DNA of 38,119 bases. Source: Nonomuraea terrae (GTDB lineage Bacteria > Actinomycetota > Actinomycetes > Streptosporangiales > Streptosporangiaceae). This document shows, one piece after another, positions 24,945 through 33,758 of the stretch. The stretch spans positions 1 to 38,119 of the forward strand of contig NZ_SMKQ01000069.1 in assembly GCF_004348995.1 (NCBI RefSeq). The letters run 5' to 3'. The notes beneath the pieces were generated by a model that saw nothing but the letters and a program-made list of their open reading frames with translations, made no database searches and had not been told where the DNA came from. Each line of letters begins with the position of its first letter. Positions within the stretch are counted from its first letter, which is position 1. The translations under genes were made by a program, and so were the position numbers.

Positions 24945-26125
24945 TCAGGTCGCGCTCGCGAGCCTCACCGTGAGGTCGCGGATCTCGTAGCCGCCGATGT
25001 CGTTGGCGAACGTCACCCGCGGCGTCGCCGCCATGCGCACGCCGTCGAGGGCGAACAGCCGGGTGAGGAAGACGTCCGTCTCCAGGCGATGCCGGACCCC
25101 GGGCAGCGGTGCGGGCCGTCGCCGAAGGAGAGCGCGGCCCCGTCGACGGGGCGGCCGGGGCACATCGCCAGCGGCTGCGCGCCGACGCCCGACGGGTCGG
25201 TGTTGGCCGCGTCCACGTACACGTCGATCAGCGCGCCCGCCGGCACCGTGACCGGACCGTCATCGCCGTCGAGTTCGAGCGGCGCAGTCGTGCGGCGGCG
25301 CAGCTTCGCGACGACGGGTTCGAGCCGCAGGATCTCGTGCAGGACGGCCAGGCGGCCGGGCTCGTCGGCGGCGCGGTAGCGCTCCAGGAGAGCCTCGTCG
25401 GTGAACAGGTGCCAGGCAGCGACGCAGATGAACTCGCGGGTGGTCACCATGCCGGCCGCGGCGAAGGTCAGGCACTCTCCGAGGATCTCGGCGTCCGAGC
25501 AGCCCTCGGCGATCAGGTGGGAGATGAGGTCGTCGCGCGGCTCGCGGCGGTGGGCGCGCACGGCCGGGCGCACGTCGGCCAGGTGGAAGCGCAACCAGTT
25601 GACGTTCTGCCTGACCAGCCAGTAGAGCCCGTGCACGCTGGTCAGGCCGGGCCGGCCGAACTTCTCGGGGAAGAACCGTTCCAGCCTGCCGCGGAGGCCC
25701 GGCCTGCTGGAGGTGAGGCCGATGATCGCGCTCGCCACCTCGATCGCCATCCCGAAGCTCAGCTCCGGCAGCGGGGCCTCGCCCGCCGCCCGCAGCTTCG
25801 CGAGCTGGCGTTCGGCGACCTCGGCCATCAGATCGCGGTAGTGCTCGTCCACGCGGCGCGGTGTGAAGTACTTCGCCGTCTGCCGGCGGTGCTCGCGGTG
25901 TTCGGGCCCGTCGCGGTAGAGGACGGGGCGCCGCACCCGGGCGGGCAGCTTCTCGACCGTCTCGACGCCGAGCCCGGCCTGGACGGTGCCGTCGCCGCGC
26001 AGCACCGCGCGGGCCTGGGCGTACCCGGTCACCTGCCACGTGCCGTCGCCGGCCTGCCGCACCGGGCAGCCGTCGTGGGGGGCGGGCCGGCGGATCTTGC
26101 GCGCGTCATCGTCCACGCCGCCCAT
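24945..26125 (-). pseudogene. cytochrome P450, frameshifted just after the heme cysteine
   Basis: From ATG 26125 the frame encodes a P450 through the K-helix EILR (264-267) and heme loop FGDGPHRCPG with Cys341. It then leaves frame at about 25085. The natural C terminus, LETDVFLTRLFALDGVRMAA and on to RDLTVRLASAT, is intact in the next frame and ends at TGA 24945-24947. Restoring an ALARLE-type helix would need a small number of bases, for instance four lost from a GCCCGCCTGG-like run. The I-helix reads AGMVTT (224-229), lacking the usual acidic residue like the first P450 of the window. A protein truncated here would lack the L-helix that packs on the heme, so the product should be non-functional unless the shift is a sequencing error. 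Confidence 0.85.
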
Positions 26126-26205
26126 GCTGAGCCCCGTACGGCGGCAGATCAAGGGCCGCCAAGGCCGCGGGCGGCGCCGTGCCACAACGGACCCGTGACG
26201 TCCGC

Positions 26206-26343
26206 ATGGGCATCACGCCGCTGCTGGACGTCTGCCACGGCCTGTTCTCCCGGGCCGCGACGCTCGGGCATGGTGCGATGGATATGGTCGCCGTGGCCGT
26301 GGAGGCCGAGACCGAGCGCCTGACGCGAGGAGAGCAAGCGTGA
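26206..26343 (+). CDS. possible 45-residue peptide overlapping the SDR start
   Basis: The ATG at 26206 opens a frame (MGITPLLDVCHGLFSR, then GAMDMVAVAVEAETERL) that ends at TGA 26341-26343, overlapping the GTG of the following SDR by the GTGA arrangement. The overlap and acidic tail hint at translational coupling, but there is no clear ribosome binding site and no recognisable family. It may be a chance frame. Confidence 0.25.
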   Translation: MGITPLLDVCHGLFSRAATLGHGAMDMVAVAVEAETERLTRGEQA

Positions 26344-27065
26344 TCGTGATCGTCACCGGTGGTTCCCGGGGAATCGGCAGGAGCATCGTCGAACGGCTGT
26401 GCGCCGACGGGGTGGGCGTACTGTTCAGCCATTCCAGCTCCGACGAGGAGGCCGGCGAGCTCGCCGAACGCCTCGGCCCGCTCGCCCACGCCGTACGCCT
26501 GGACGTCACCGACGACGACGGTCCTGGCCGCCTGTTCGACGTCGCCGAGTCGCTGGGCGAGGTGACGGGCCTGGTGAACAACGCCGGGGTCACCAGCCGG
26601 ATCGGCCCGCTGACCGCGCTCAGGGACGAGGAGCTGCGGCGGGTCGTGGACGTCAACCTGGTGGCGCCGCTGCGGCTGTGCCGCGAGGCCGCCCGGCGGT
26701 GGGCGAGCACGCCTGGCAAGTCCCGCAGGTCGATCGTCACGGTGTCGTCGGTCGCGGCCCGCACGGGCTCGCCGGGCGAGTACGTCGCCTACGCGGCCAC
26801 CAAGGCGGCCGTGGACACCATGACGGTCGGCCTGGCCAAGGAGCTGGCCCCCGGCGTACGCGTCAACGCGGTCTCCCCCGGGACCATCGAGACGTCGATC
26901 CACGCGCGGTCCGGCGAGCCCGGCCGGGCCTGGCGGGTGGCCGAGCGCATCCCCATGGGCCGTCCCGGTAAGCCGGAGGAGATCGCCGAGGCGGTCGCGT
27001 GGCTGCTGTCGGACAAGGCGTCGTACGTCACGGGCACCGTCCTGGACGTCGCGGGCGGGCTGTGA
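26340..27065 (+). CDS. short-chain dehydrogenase/reductase (FabG-like)
   Basis: This 241-residue classical SDR has the cofactor glycine motif TGGSRGIG (6-13), LVNNAGV (NNAG 80-83), Ser136/Ser137, and YAATK (Tyr151, Lys155), then the PG motif and a C-terminal KASYVTGTVLDVAGGL. All catalytic residues are present. The GTG start follows GAGGAG at normal spacing. It should reduce a ketone or oxidise an alcohol with NAD(P)H; the closest functional class by eye is 3-oxoacyl-ACP or sugar/steroid reductase. It is divergent from the broken P450 across about 215 bases, which could mean a former shared pathway. Confidence 0.93.
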   Translation: MIVIVTGGSRGIGRSIVERLCADGVGVLFSHSSSDEEAGELAERLGPLAHAVRLDVTDDDGPGRLFDVAESLGEVTGLVNNAGVTSRIGPLTALRDEELRRVVDVNLVAPLRLCREAARRWASTPGKSRRSIVTVSSVAARTGSPGEYVAYAATKAAVDTMTVGLAKELAPGVRVNAVSPGTIETSIHARSGEPGRAWRVAERIPMGRPGKPEEIAEAVAWLLSDKASYVTGTVLDVAGGL

Positions 27066-27293
27066 TCAACGACCGCCGCACCCGGCGTCCCTGATCAACG
27101 CGGGCAGCGGCATCCCGCTCCGCGGCGCGCGGCGGGTGAGACCGCGCCGGCGCTCCAGCGGCTCGTCCGGGTGCCGCCGGCATGGATCCGTCACGCCGGC
27201 GATCATTTTCATCATGCTGTGATCTTGGGGACATCACCCCGACACACGACGCTCGGAATGTGGCGGTTAATCCCCCTTTGCTCTGGAGGAACC

Positions 27294-27584
27294 GTGACCC
27301 CAGCACCCCCCTCCGACGCCGACCTCAACACCATGATCAGGGCCCGCCTGGCGGCTCTGGGCATCGACCTCGACCAGTTTCCCCCCGGCACCGTGCCGGA
27401 CCCGGAGACGGGCGCGCCGGGCCGCGACACCGTCCTCGCCTCGTTGCGTTCGTTCGTGCGCGGCACGGTCACGTCGCTGGCGGCGTACCAGCTGCCGGCG
27501 CCGGACGGCGGCGCCGACCCCGCGCTGTCGCAGCAGCGCGCGCCGATGATGTACCCGTCGATCAGCGTGGAGTGGCGCCGATGA
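27294..27584 (+). CDS. small protein coupled to the amidase gene
   Basis: The 96-residue protein starts at GTG 27294 directly after GGAGGA. It has no signal peptide or membrane segment and reads DLNTMIRARLAALGIDLDQF, then a Pro/Gly-rich stretch and ASLRSFVRGTVTSLAAYQLP. Its stop overlaps the ATG of the amidase (ATGA), so the two are translationally coupled. I do not recognise the family. The position suggests a partner or maturation factor of the exported amidase. The 228-base stretch before it contains two copies of TGATCAACG (27063-27071 and 27092-27100) and no gene. Confidence 0.7.
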   Translation: MTPAPPSDADLNTMIRARLAALGIDLDQFPPGTVPDPETGAPGRDTVLASLRSFVRGTVTSLAAYQLPAPDGGADPALSQQRAPMMYPSISVEWRR

Positions 27585-29177
27585 GCGGGCCGGCCGACCG
27601 CGCTGTGGACCGGCGGGCCTTCCTCGCCAGGACGGCGGCGATGGGAGCCGCCGGGCTCGCCGCGACGGCCTGGCCGTCGCCCGCGCACGCCTCCGGCAGG
27701 GAACGGCCCGGCCTGGACGTCTCCGGCGCCTACGTCAAACCGCGCCCCGAGGCCATGTCCGATCCCACGGAGCTCACCGTCGCCGAGGCCGCGTGGATGA
27801 TCCGCGAGCGCCGGCTCAGCCCGCTGGAGCTCGTGGATGCCTATCTGGCCAGGATCGACGCGTACGAGGCGACGTACCTGGCCTTCAACACGGTGCTCGC
27901 CGACGCCGCGCGGGAGGCGGCGCGGTCGGCGGGACGCCGGCGGGCGCACGGCCCCCTGCACGGCATCCCGGTGGCGATCAAGGACAACTACTACACGCGG
28001 GGCGTGCCGACCACGGCCAACTCGTTCCTGTTCCGGGATTTCGTGCCGGGCTTCGACGCGACGGCCGTGGCGTCGCTCAAGGCCGCGGGGGCGATCGTGC
28101 TCGGCAAGACCCAGATGGGCCCGCTGGCCACCACCCGCGCCACCACCCCGTCGGGCGAGATCACCACGGTCAACGCGTGGACGCCGGACGACCCGGGCGT
28201 CAACCCCGGCGGCTCGTCCACCGGCACGGCGACCGCCGTGGCGGGGCGGCTGGCGTCCGCCGGAACGGGCACGCAGAGCCGGCGGCTCCATCACGGCGCC
28301 GTCCAACGCGCAGAACCTCACCGGACTCAAGCCGACCATGGGGCGGGTGTCGCTGTACGGGATCATCCCGCTCAGCTACACGCGCGACCATCCGGGGCCG
28401 CTCGCCCGCGACGCCAAGGACGCGGCGATCATGCTCGCCGCGATGGCCGGCGAGGACCCGGCCGACCCGCGTACGCAGGGCCTGCCCAAGGTGCCCGCGC
28501 TCATCGACGCCGCCACCCCCGTACGGTCGGGCGGACGGGTGCGGCTGCGCTGGAACACCCGCGTCGGGGTGCTGCCCGGCTACGCCGACGGCTCGTCCGA
28601 GACCGCCGCCGCGCGCCGGGCGTTCCTGTCGGAGCTGGCCGCGATCCGCGGGGTGACGCTGGTCGAGGTGCCCTACCCCGACGAGTGGGACGTGCTCACC
28701 GGCAACGACCTCAACAACGTGCGGCTGCCGGAGCGCAGCGAGCCGTTCATGCCGTACCTGCGCTCGGACCTGCGCGGGTTCGGGGTGTCGGTGATCGGCT
28801 GGCTGCAGGGCGCGCTCATGGGCGCGAACGAGTACGTCACCGGCCAGCGCGCCAAGCTGCTCCTGCTGGAACGCGTCCTGGACCAGGTCTTCGAACGGTG
28901 CGACGTGGTGGTGCAGACCTCACCGACCCCGTTCGACGCGATCGGCCTGCCGGAGCTCGGCTTCCCGATCGGGTTCACGGCCTCGGGGCTGCCGATCGGC
29001 ACGATCCTCGGCGGGCTGCCGTACGGCGAGGACCGGCTGCTGTCGGTCGTGGCCGCCTACCAGGCGGTCACCGACTGGCACTGGCGCCGCCCGGCCGACC
29101 CGCCGGCCGCCCGCCTGCGCACCCCGGTCTCCCGGGGCCGCATCACGGCGGAGGAGGCCGCCGAGCAGTCGCAGTAG
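27581..29177 (+). pseudogene. Tat-exported amidase, frameshifted at the nucleophile motif
   Basis: The N terminus carries a twin-arginine signal (DRRAFLARTAAMGAAGLAAT, then PSPAHASG). The amidase-signature core follows with Lys134 (AIKDNYYT) and GGSSTGTATAV (210-220, cis-Ser). Then the frame is lost: CAGAGCCGGCGGCTCC at about 28274-28289 should read CAGACCGGCGGCTCC, giving GTQTGGSITAPSNAQNL with the nucleophile Ser. Removing one base (28278) restores an uninterrupted protein through FELGFP-type C-terminal segments such as LPELGFPIGFTASGLPIG, ending at TAG 29175-29177. Everything else is intact, so this is either very recent inactivation or a base-call error. Exported amidases of this type hydrolyse amides or peptide-like substrates. 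Confidence 0.85.
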
Positions 29178-29178
29178 C

Positions 29179-30882
29179 TCAGCCGGGGATGCGCAGGGCC
29201 AGCAGGGCCACGTCGTCGTCGTTGTCCTCGGGACGGGTACGGCCGAGCAGCGCGTCGCACATGCCGTCCAGCGGCTGGCGGGCCAGCGAGGCGGCGTACC
29301 GGCTCAGGTCGGCCATGCCCTCGTCGAGGGATCGGGTCCGGGACTCGATCAGCCCGTCGGTGTAGAGCAGCAGGGTGGACTGCGGCGGCAGGGCGACGGC
29401 GGCGTCCTCGCGCGCGGCCATGATGTCCGTGCCGAGCAGCAGGCCGCCGGCGTCCTCCAGGTAGCGGGTCCGCCCTTCGTGCTCGACCAGCAGCGGCGGC
29501 GGGTGGCCCGCGTTGGTCCAGCGCAGCAGCCAGCGTCCGTCGACGCGCTTGACGCGGGCGAAGACGACGGTGGCCATCGCGGCCTCGACCATGCGGGTCA
29601 CCGCCTGATCGAGCCGTTCCACGATCTTGCTGGGCGGCTCGTCCAACTCTCCGGCGTACGCGCGCAGCATGTTGCAGATCTGGGCCATGCCGGAGGCGGC
29701 CTCGAGGTCGTGGCCGACGACGTCGCCGATCACCAGGCCGGTCGCGCCGCCGGGCAGCGGGAAGGCGTCGTACCAGTCGCCGCCCACCTGGGAGGCGTCC
29801 GGCGCGGGCAGGTAGCGCGCGGTCATCTGCAACCCCGGGACGTGGGGCAGTTGCGGCAGCAGGTGGCGCTGCATGGTCTCGGCGACGCGGCGCTGCCGCT
29901 CGTACAGGCGGGCGTTGTCGAGCGCGAGGCCGGCGCGGCGGGCGATGTCCTCGACCAGCAGCAGGTCGGAGGTGGTGAACGCGCCCGGCCGTTCGGCGCG
30001 GCCGAGCGTCAGCGCGCCGACCACCTCGCGCACCCCGCGGATCGGCGCGATGCTCGCCGAGTGCATGCCGGTGGCCCGGAACAGTTTGCGCTGCGCGACC
30101 GCGACGGCGGAGTCGGGCGCCACTTCGTACGTCTCCCGCGAGGCGATGGTCGCGGTGACCCCGCGCAGCGCCCGCGACAGGGGCATCGTGGACCCCTGCG
30201 GCACCGGCGGCATCGGGCCCTCCAGATCCTTCCGGTGGACCAGGCCGCCGTTCTCCTGGTGCACCACGGCGGCGCGCGAGACCCCTCCCTCCTCGGTGAG
30301 CAGGTCGATCACCACCCAGTCGGCCAGCAGCGGCACCACGAGCCGGACGAGCTGGCGCAGCGTTTCTTCGACGTCGAGGCTGGAGGTGAGCGTCGTGGTG
30401 GTCTCGGCGAGCAGGGCCAGCCGGTCGAGCTCCGTCATGGATCCCGCCAGGCACGTCGGCCCCCGGCCGGCCGAGACCGCCGGCCCGCTCTCGTGGAAGA
30501 GCATCAGGATGCCCGGCCGGCCGTCGCCGAGCCGGCAGGCGGTGACCAGCCAGGAGACCGGCAGCACGCTGCCGTCACCGCGCGCCAGCCACTCGCGCTC
30601 GCCCTGCGAGGTGCCGCGGGTGAGGAGGGGCTCGCGCAACACGCAGCGGCTGCGGGGGACGGGCTCGCCGTGCTCGCCGCGGTGCAGGGCGTCGTGGGCG
30701 TCATGGCCGAGCAGGTCACCGGGGGGCCTGCCGAGCAGGACCCCCGCCCGGGCGTTGACCTCGACGATGCGCCCGCGGTCGTCCACCACGCACGCGCCCG
30801 CGTCGGAGAGGTCTCCCAGCCGCCACAGGCGGTGATCCTGCGACGTGAAGGAGCGCGCGCCCTCACCCGCCGAAACGTCCAC
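29179..30882 (-). CDS. PAS-GAF-SpoIIE phosphatase (PP2C, serine phosphatase)
   Basis: The 567-residue protein has an N-terminal PAS-like domain (about 20-135, DAGACVVDDRGRIVEVNARAG), a GAF domain (about 150-320) and a C-terminal SpoIIE/PP2C phosphatase. Metal-binding motifs are QVGGDWYDAFPL, VIGDVVGHDLEAA and the final DNDDDVALL. It follows a GGAG-GTG start. In actinobacteria these proteins dephosphorylate anti-sigma-factor antagonists and so release alternative sigma factors; PAS and GAF would sense redox, gas or small ligands. No anti-sigma factor gene is adjacent, so the target is unknown. It converges with the amidase, leaving one base between the stops. Confidence 0.93.
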   Translation of the reverse strand: MDVSAGEGARSFTSQDHRLWRLGDLSDAGACVVDDRGRIVEVNARAGVLLGRPPGDLLGHDAHDALHRGEHGEPVPRSRCVLREPLLTRGTSQGEREWLARGDGSVLPVSWLVTACRLGDGRPGILMLFHESGPAVSAGRGPTCLAGSMTELDRLALLAETTTTLTSSLDVEETLRQLVRLVVPLLADWVVIDLLTEEGGVSRAAVVHQENGGLVHRKDLEGPMPPVPQGSTMPLSRALRGVTATIASRETYEVAPDSAVAVAQRKLFRATGMHSASIAPIRGVREVVGALTLGRAERPGAFTTSDLLLVEDIARRAGLALDNARLYERQRRVAETMQRHLLPQLPHVPGLQMTARYLPAPDASQVGGDWYDAFPLPGGATGLVIGDVVGHDLEAASGMAQICNMLRAYAGELDEPPSKIVERLDQAVTRMVEAAMATVVFARVKRVDGRWLLRWTNAGHPPPLLVEHEGRTRYLEDAGGLLLGTDIMAAREDAAVALPPQSTLLLYTDGLIESRTRSLDEGMADLSRYAASLARQPLDGMCDALLGRTRPEDNDDDVALLALRIPG

Positions 30883-30993
30883 GGCCGCTCCTTTCTCCCT
30901 TCATTCTGGTCATTCGACCCAGTCTTCCAGCAGCCTGGACCGGTTGGCCGCGCGAAATCGAGCACGAGAGGTGCAGAAGATCTCCATGGCAAG

Positions 30994-31578
30994 ATGGAGC
31001 CGGTGACCGTCATCTCCGCCGTCCGTGCGCTCTGCGTCGTGCTCTGCCTGGCCGGATGCGGCGTGGAGGCGGCCACCGCGCCAAGCCCCACCGTACGCGA
31101 CCCCCATCATCCCCTGGCCTCGCCGCCGCCGACGGTCTGGTCGCCTTCCCCGGCGCCGACCTGTTCCGGCCCGGGGACGATCGTGGCCGCCGGGCTCGTG
31201 GACGCCGCCATGGGCCTGCGCGCCCAGACCGTGACCCTCACCAACTGCGGCGACGAGGTGCGCACCGTCCGCGGCTATCCCCGCGTCCGCCTCCTGGACG
31301 GCGACGGGGAGCCGCTGGACATCGAGATCGACGAGGGCGCGCAGCAGGTCACGACCGCGGTCAAGGACCCCGGACCGCGGACGGTGACGCTCCGCCCTGG
31401 CCGCTCGGCCATGTTCGCGGTGGTGTGGCGTAACACCTACACCGACATCAGTCGCCCGCCCGCGCTCGGCACCACCCTCGTCGTGCGCGGTCACCGCGTC
31501 CCGGGCAACGTCGACCTGGGCTCCACGGGCGTGCTGGGCGTCACCGCCTGGGAACCGGTCAAAGAGTCCGGTACATGA
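30994..31578 (+). CDS. lipoprotein with DUF4232-like domain
   Basis: The 194-residue protein has a signal peptide with lipobox LAGC (LCVVLCLAGCGVEAA), so it is anchored to the outer face of the membrane by a diacylglyceryl cysteine. A Pro/Ser-rich linker leads to a roughly 120-residue beta domain with CSGPGTIVAAGLVDAAMGLR, TNCGDEVRTVRGYP and WRNTYTD, features of DUF4232 proteins. GTG 31003 is an alternative start. Its 3' end overlaps the convergent GNAT gene by 20 bases. It is divergent from the SpoIIE phosphatase. The function of DUF4232 is not established. Confidence 0.82.
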   Translation: MEPVTVISAVRALCVVLCLAGCGVEAATAPSPTVRDPHHPLASPPPTVWSPSPAPTCSGPGTIVAAGLVDAAMGLRAQTVTLTNCGDEVRTVRGYPRVRLLDGDGEPLDIEIDEGAQQVTTAVKDPGPRTVTLRPGRSAMFAVVWRNTYTDISRPPALGTTLVVRGHRVPGNVDLGSTGVLGVTAWEPVKESGT

Positions 31579-32047
31579 CGTGCAGCCCGACGTAGCCCTT
31601 CGCCGGATGCCGGAACCCCTCCGGCAGCGTGCCCATCACCTCGAACCCCAGTGACCGGTACAGCCCCACGGCGCGTTCGTTCGTCGCGGCCACCGCGTTG
31701 AACTGCATCACCCGGTAGCCCTCCGCCCGCGCCCACTCCAGCGTGTACGCGCACAACGCCCGGCCCACGCCCCGCCCGGCATACGCCGGGTCGACCATGT
31801 AGCTGGCGCTCGCGACGTGCGACGCGTTGCCCATGTGGTTACGGTTCATCTTCGCCGTCCCCAGCACCGCGCCCGAGTCGTCCACCGCGACGACCGTACG
31901 GCTGGGAGCGGACAGCAGCCACCAGTCGCGGGCCTCGTCGCGCCCGAGATCCGTCGGGTAGGTGAAGGTCTCCCCTGCGGCGACGATCTCGTGGAAGAAC
32001 GGCCAGATGGCGGACCAGTCCCCAGTGGTGGCTTCCCTGATCAGCAT
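31559..32047 (-). CDS. GNAT-family N-acetyltransferase
   Basis: The 162-residue protein has the GNAT fold, with acetyl-CoA loop DPAYAGRGVGRALCAY (motif A, R/QxxGxG/A) and C-terminal NERAVGLYRSLGFEVMG (motif B). This pattern is typical of PAT/RimI-like small-molecule or protein acetyltransferases. ATG 32047 starts the conserved part; no strong ribosome binding site is present. It lies 34 bases after the urease alpha-like stop on the same strand and may be the last gene of that operon, for example modifying a pathway amine. The substrate is not known. Confidence 0.9.
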   Translation of the reverse strand: MLIREATTGDWSAIWPFFHEIVAAGETFTYPTDLGRDEARDWWLLSAPSRTVVAVDDSGAVLGTAKMNRNHMGNASHVASASYMVDPAYAGRGVGRALCAYTLEWARAEGYRVMQFNAVAATNERAVGLYRSLGFEVMGTLPEGFRHPAKGYVGLHVMYRTL

Positions 32048-32081
32048 CCGGACAGCATCCCACGGCCAGGTCTCCCCCCGG

Positions 32082-33758
32082 TCACGCCAGGTGGTGCACC
32101 TGGGTGAGCGGCAGCTCGCTCGCCGGCGGCAGCCCCACCGGCCTGCCGTCCACCAGCACGGGGCCGCCGTCACGAGGCACGTGGACGTGCGGGACGCGGG
32201 TGTTGCGGACCATGGCCGCGCGGGTGAGCCCGCGCGCCCCGCTGATCGGCAGGTAGCTCGGCCCCTGCGGCAGCGCCCGACGGGCGACGGCGTCCTCCAG
32301 CGCCTCCGCCGCCACGAAGACGTGCGCCAGCCGGCGCGGCGCGTCCCCCATGGCGCCGAAGAACCTCCGGTACGCCCGCGGCTGCCCGGCCCGCGTGGAC
32401 GCGGCCCCTGACGCGCTCACCCCCCACGCCACGAACCCCGACTTCACGACCAGCTCCGGCTTCGCGCCGAACCACGCCGGATGCCACACCACGAGGTCGG
32501 CGACCTTGCCCGGCGCGATGCTGCCGATCTGACCGGCCATCCCGTGCGCGATCGCGGGGTTGATGGTGATCTTCGCGAGGTACCGCAGCACCCGCTCGTT
32601 GTCGTGGCCGCCGTCCTCCCGCGTGGCCGCCTTGGCGTGCGCCGCGAGCTGCCAGGTGCGGCGGGCCGTCTCCCCGACGCGGCCCATGCCCATCGAGTCG
32701 GAGTTGACGATGCTCACCGCGCCGGTGTCGTGCAGCGCGTTCTCGGCCGCGATCGCGCTCGCCCGCACCCGGCTCGCGGTCACGTCCACGTCGCCGGGCA
32801 GCAGCGCGTTCTGCCGGTGCACGGTCATCGTCATCGGGAACAGCTCGGCCACGGTGTTGACCGTGTACGGCAGCGTGGGCGTGGTCGAGGACGCCAGCAC
32901 GTGCGGGTGGGCGAGGATCTCCAGCAGGTCGGGATGCCCGCCGCCGCCCTCGACGTGGTAGGCGTGCACGGTGCGCCCACGTGTCGCGTCGAGGGTGTCG
33001 GCCAGCAGGCCCGACTCGTTGAGCGAGTCGGTGTGCAGCGCGACCGGCAGGCCGGCGGCGTCGGCCACCGCCAGGCAGGTGTCCACGACCGCGGGCTGCG
33101 CGCCGAAGTCCTCGTGCACCTTGAACCCGCCCGCCCCGGCGAGCACGGCCGCCTCCAGGGGCGCGCGGCGCACCGACGAGCCGCGGGCGAGGAACGCCAC
33201 GTTCACCGGCACCTCCCGCCACGCCTCGATCATCAGGTCGAGGTTGCGCTTGGGGTTGACGCCGATGTCCCACACGCCTCCGAGGCCCATGCCGACCACC
33301 GTCGTGACCCCGGCGGACAGCGCCACGTCGAGCAGCGCCGGGCTGGACAGGTGGACGTGCGAGTCGACCACGCCCGGCGTCACGATCAGGCCCTCGGCGG
33401 GGATCATCGCGGTGTGCGGGCCGACCACGAGCTCGACGTCGTCCACCGCGTCGGGCGAACCGGCCCTGCCGATGCCGGCGATCCTGCCGTCCTTGATCCC
33501 GATGTTCGTCTTGACCACGCCGAGCAGCGGGTCGAGGACGAGCGCGTTCGTGACGATCATGTCGAGCTCGGACGAACGGGCGCCGCTGGTGAGCAGCAGC
33601 CCCTCGCGCACGGTCTTGCCGCAGCCGCCGAGCAGCTCGTCGCCGGCCTCGGTGTCGTCGCGTTCCACCTCGACCACGAGCCCGGTGTCGGCCAGGCGCA
33701 CCCGGTCGCCGGTGGTCGGGCCGTACACGGCCGCGTACGTCGCCCTGTCGAAGCTCAT
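32082..33758 (-). CDS. ureC: urease alpha-subunit-like amidohydrolase (divergent)
   Basis: The 558-residue protein aligns with UreC from FDRATYAAVYGPTTGDRVRLADT to the end. All nickel ligands are present: His134, His136, carbamylated Lys213, His242, His268 and Asp354; His314 and Arg330 match the catalytic His320 and Arg336 of Klebsiella urease. Several hallmarks are changed. The GTGPAAGTHATTCTPG loop is replaced by a shorter GLGGVWDIGVNPKRN stretch, HWICPQQ is HLSSPAL, and the mobile-flap Cys319 is Val313 with HHLD read as HRQN. The enzyme should be a di-nickel hydrolase, but the pocket differs, so urea may not be its only or best substrate. GGAGGACGG precedes ATG 33758, which overlaps the gamma-beta stop (ATGA). 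Confidence 0.88.
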   Translation of the reverse strand: MSFDRATYAAVYGPTTGDRVRLADTGLVVEVERDDTEAGDELLGGCGKTVREGLLLTSGARSSELDMIVTNALVLDPLLGVVKTNIGIKDGRIAGIGRAGSPDAVDDVELVVGPHTAMIPAEGLIVTPGVVDSHVHLSSPALLDVALSAGVTTVVGMGLGGVWDIGVNPKRNLDLMIEAWREVPVNVAFLARGSSVRRAPLEAAVLAGAGGFKVHEDFGAQPAVVDTCLAVADAAGLPVALHTDSLNESGLLADTLDATRGRTVHAYHVEGGGGHPDLLEILAHPHVLASSTTPTLPYTVNTVAELFPMTMTVHRQNALLPGDVDVTASRVRASAIAAENALHDTGAVSIVNSDSMGMGRVGETARRTWQLAAHAKAATREDGGHDNERVLRYLAKITINPAIAHGMAGQIGSIAPGKVADLVVWHPAWFGAKPELVVKSGFVAWGVSASGAASTRAGQPRAYRRFFGAMGDAPRRLAHVFVAAEALEDAVARRALPQGPSYLPISGARGLTRAAMVRNTRVPHVHVPRDGGPVLVDGRPVGLPPASELPLTQVHHLA

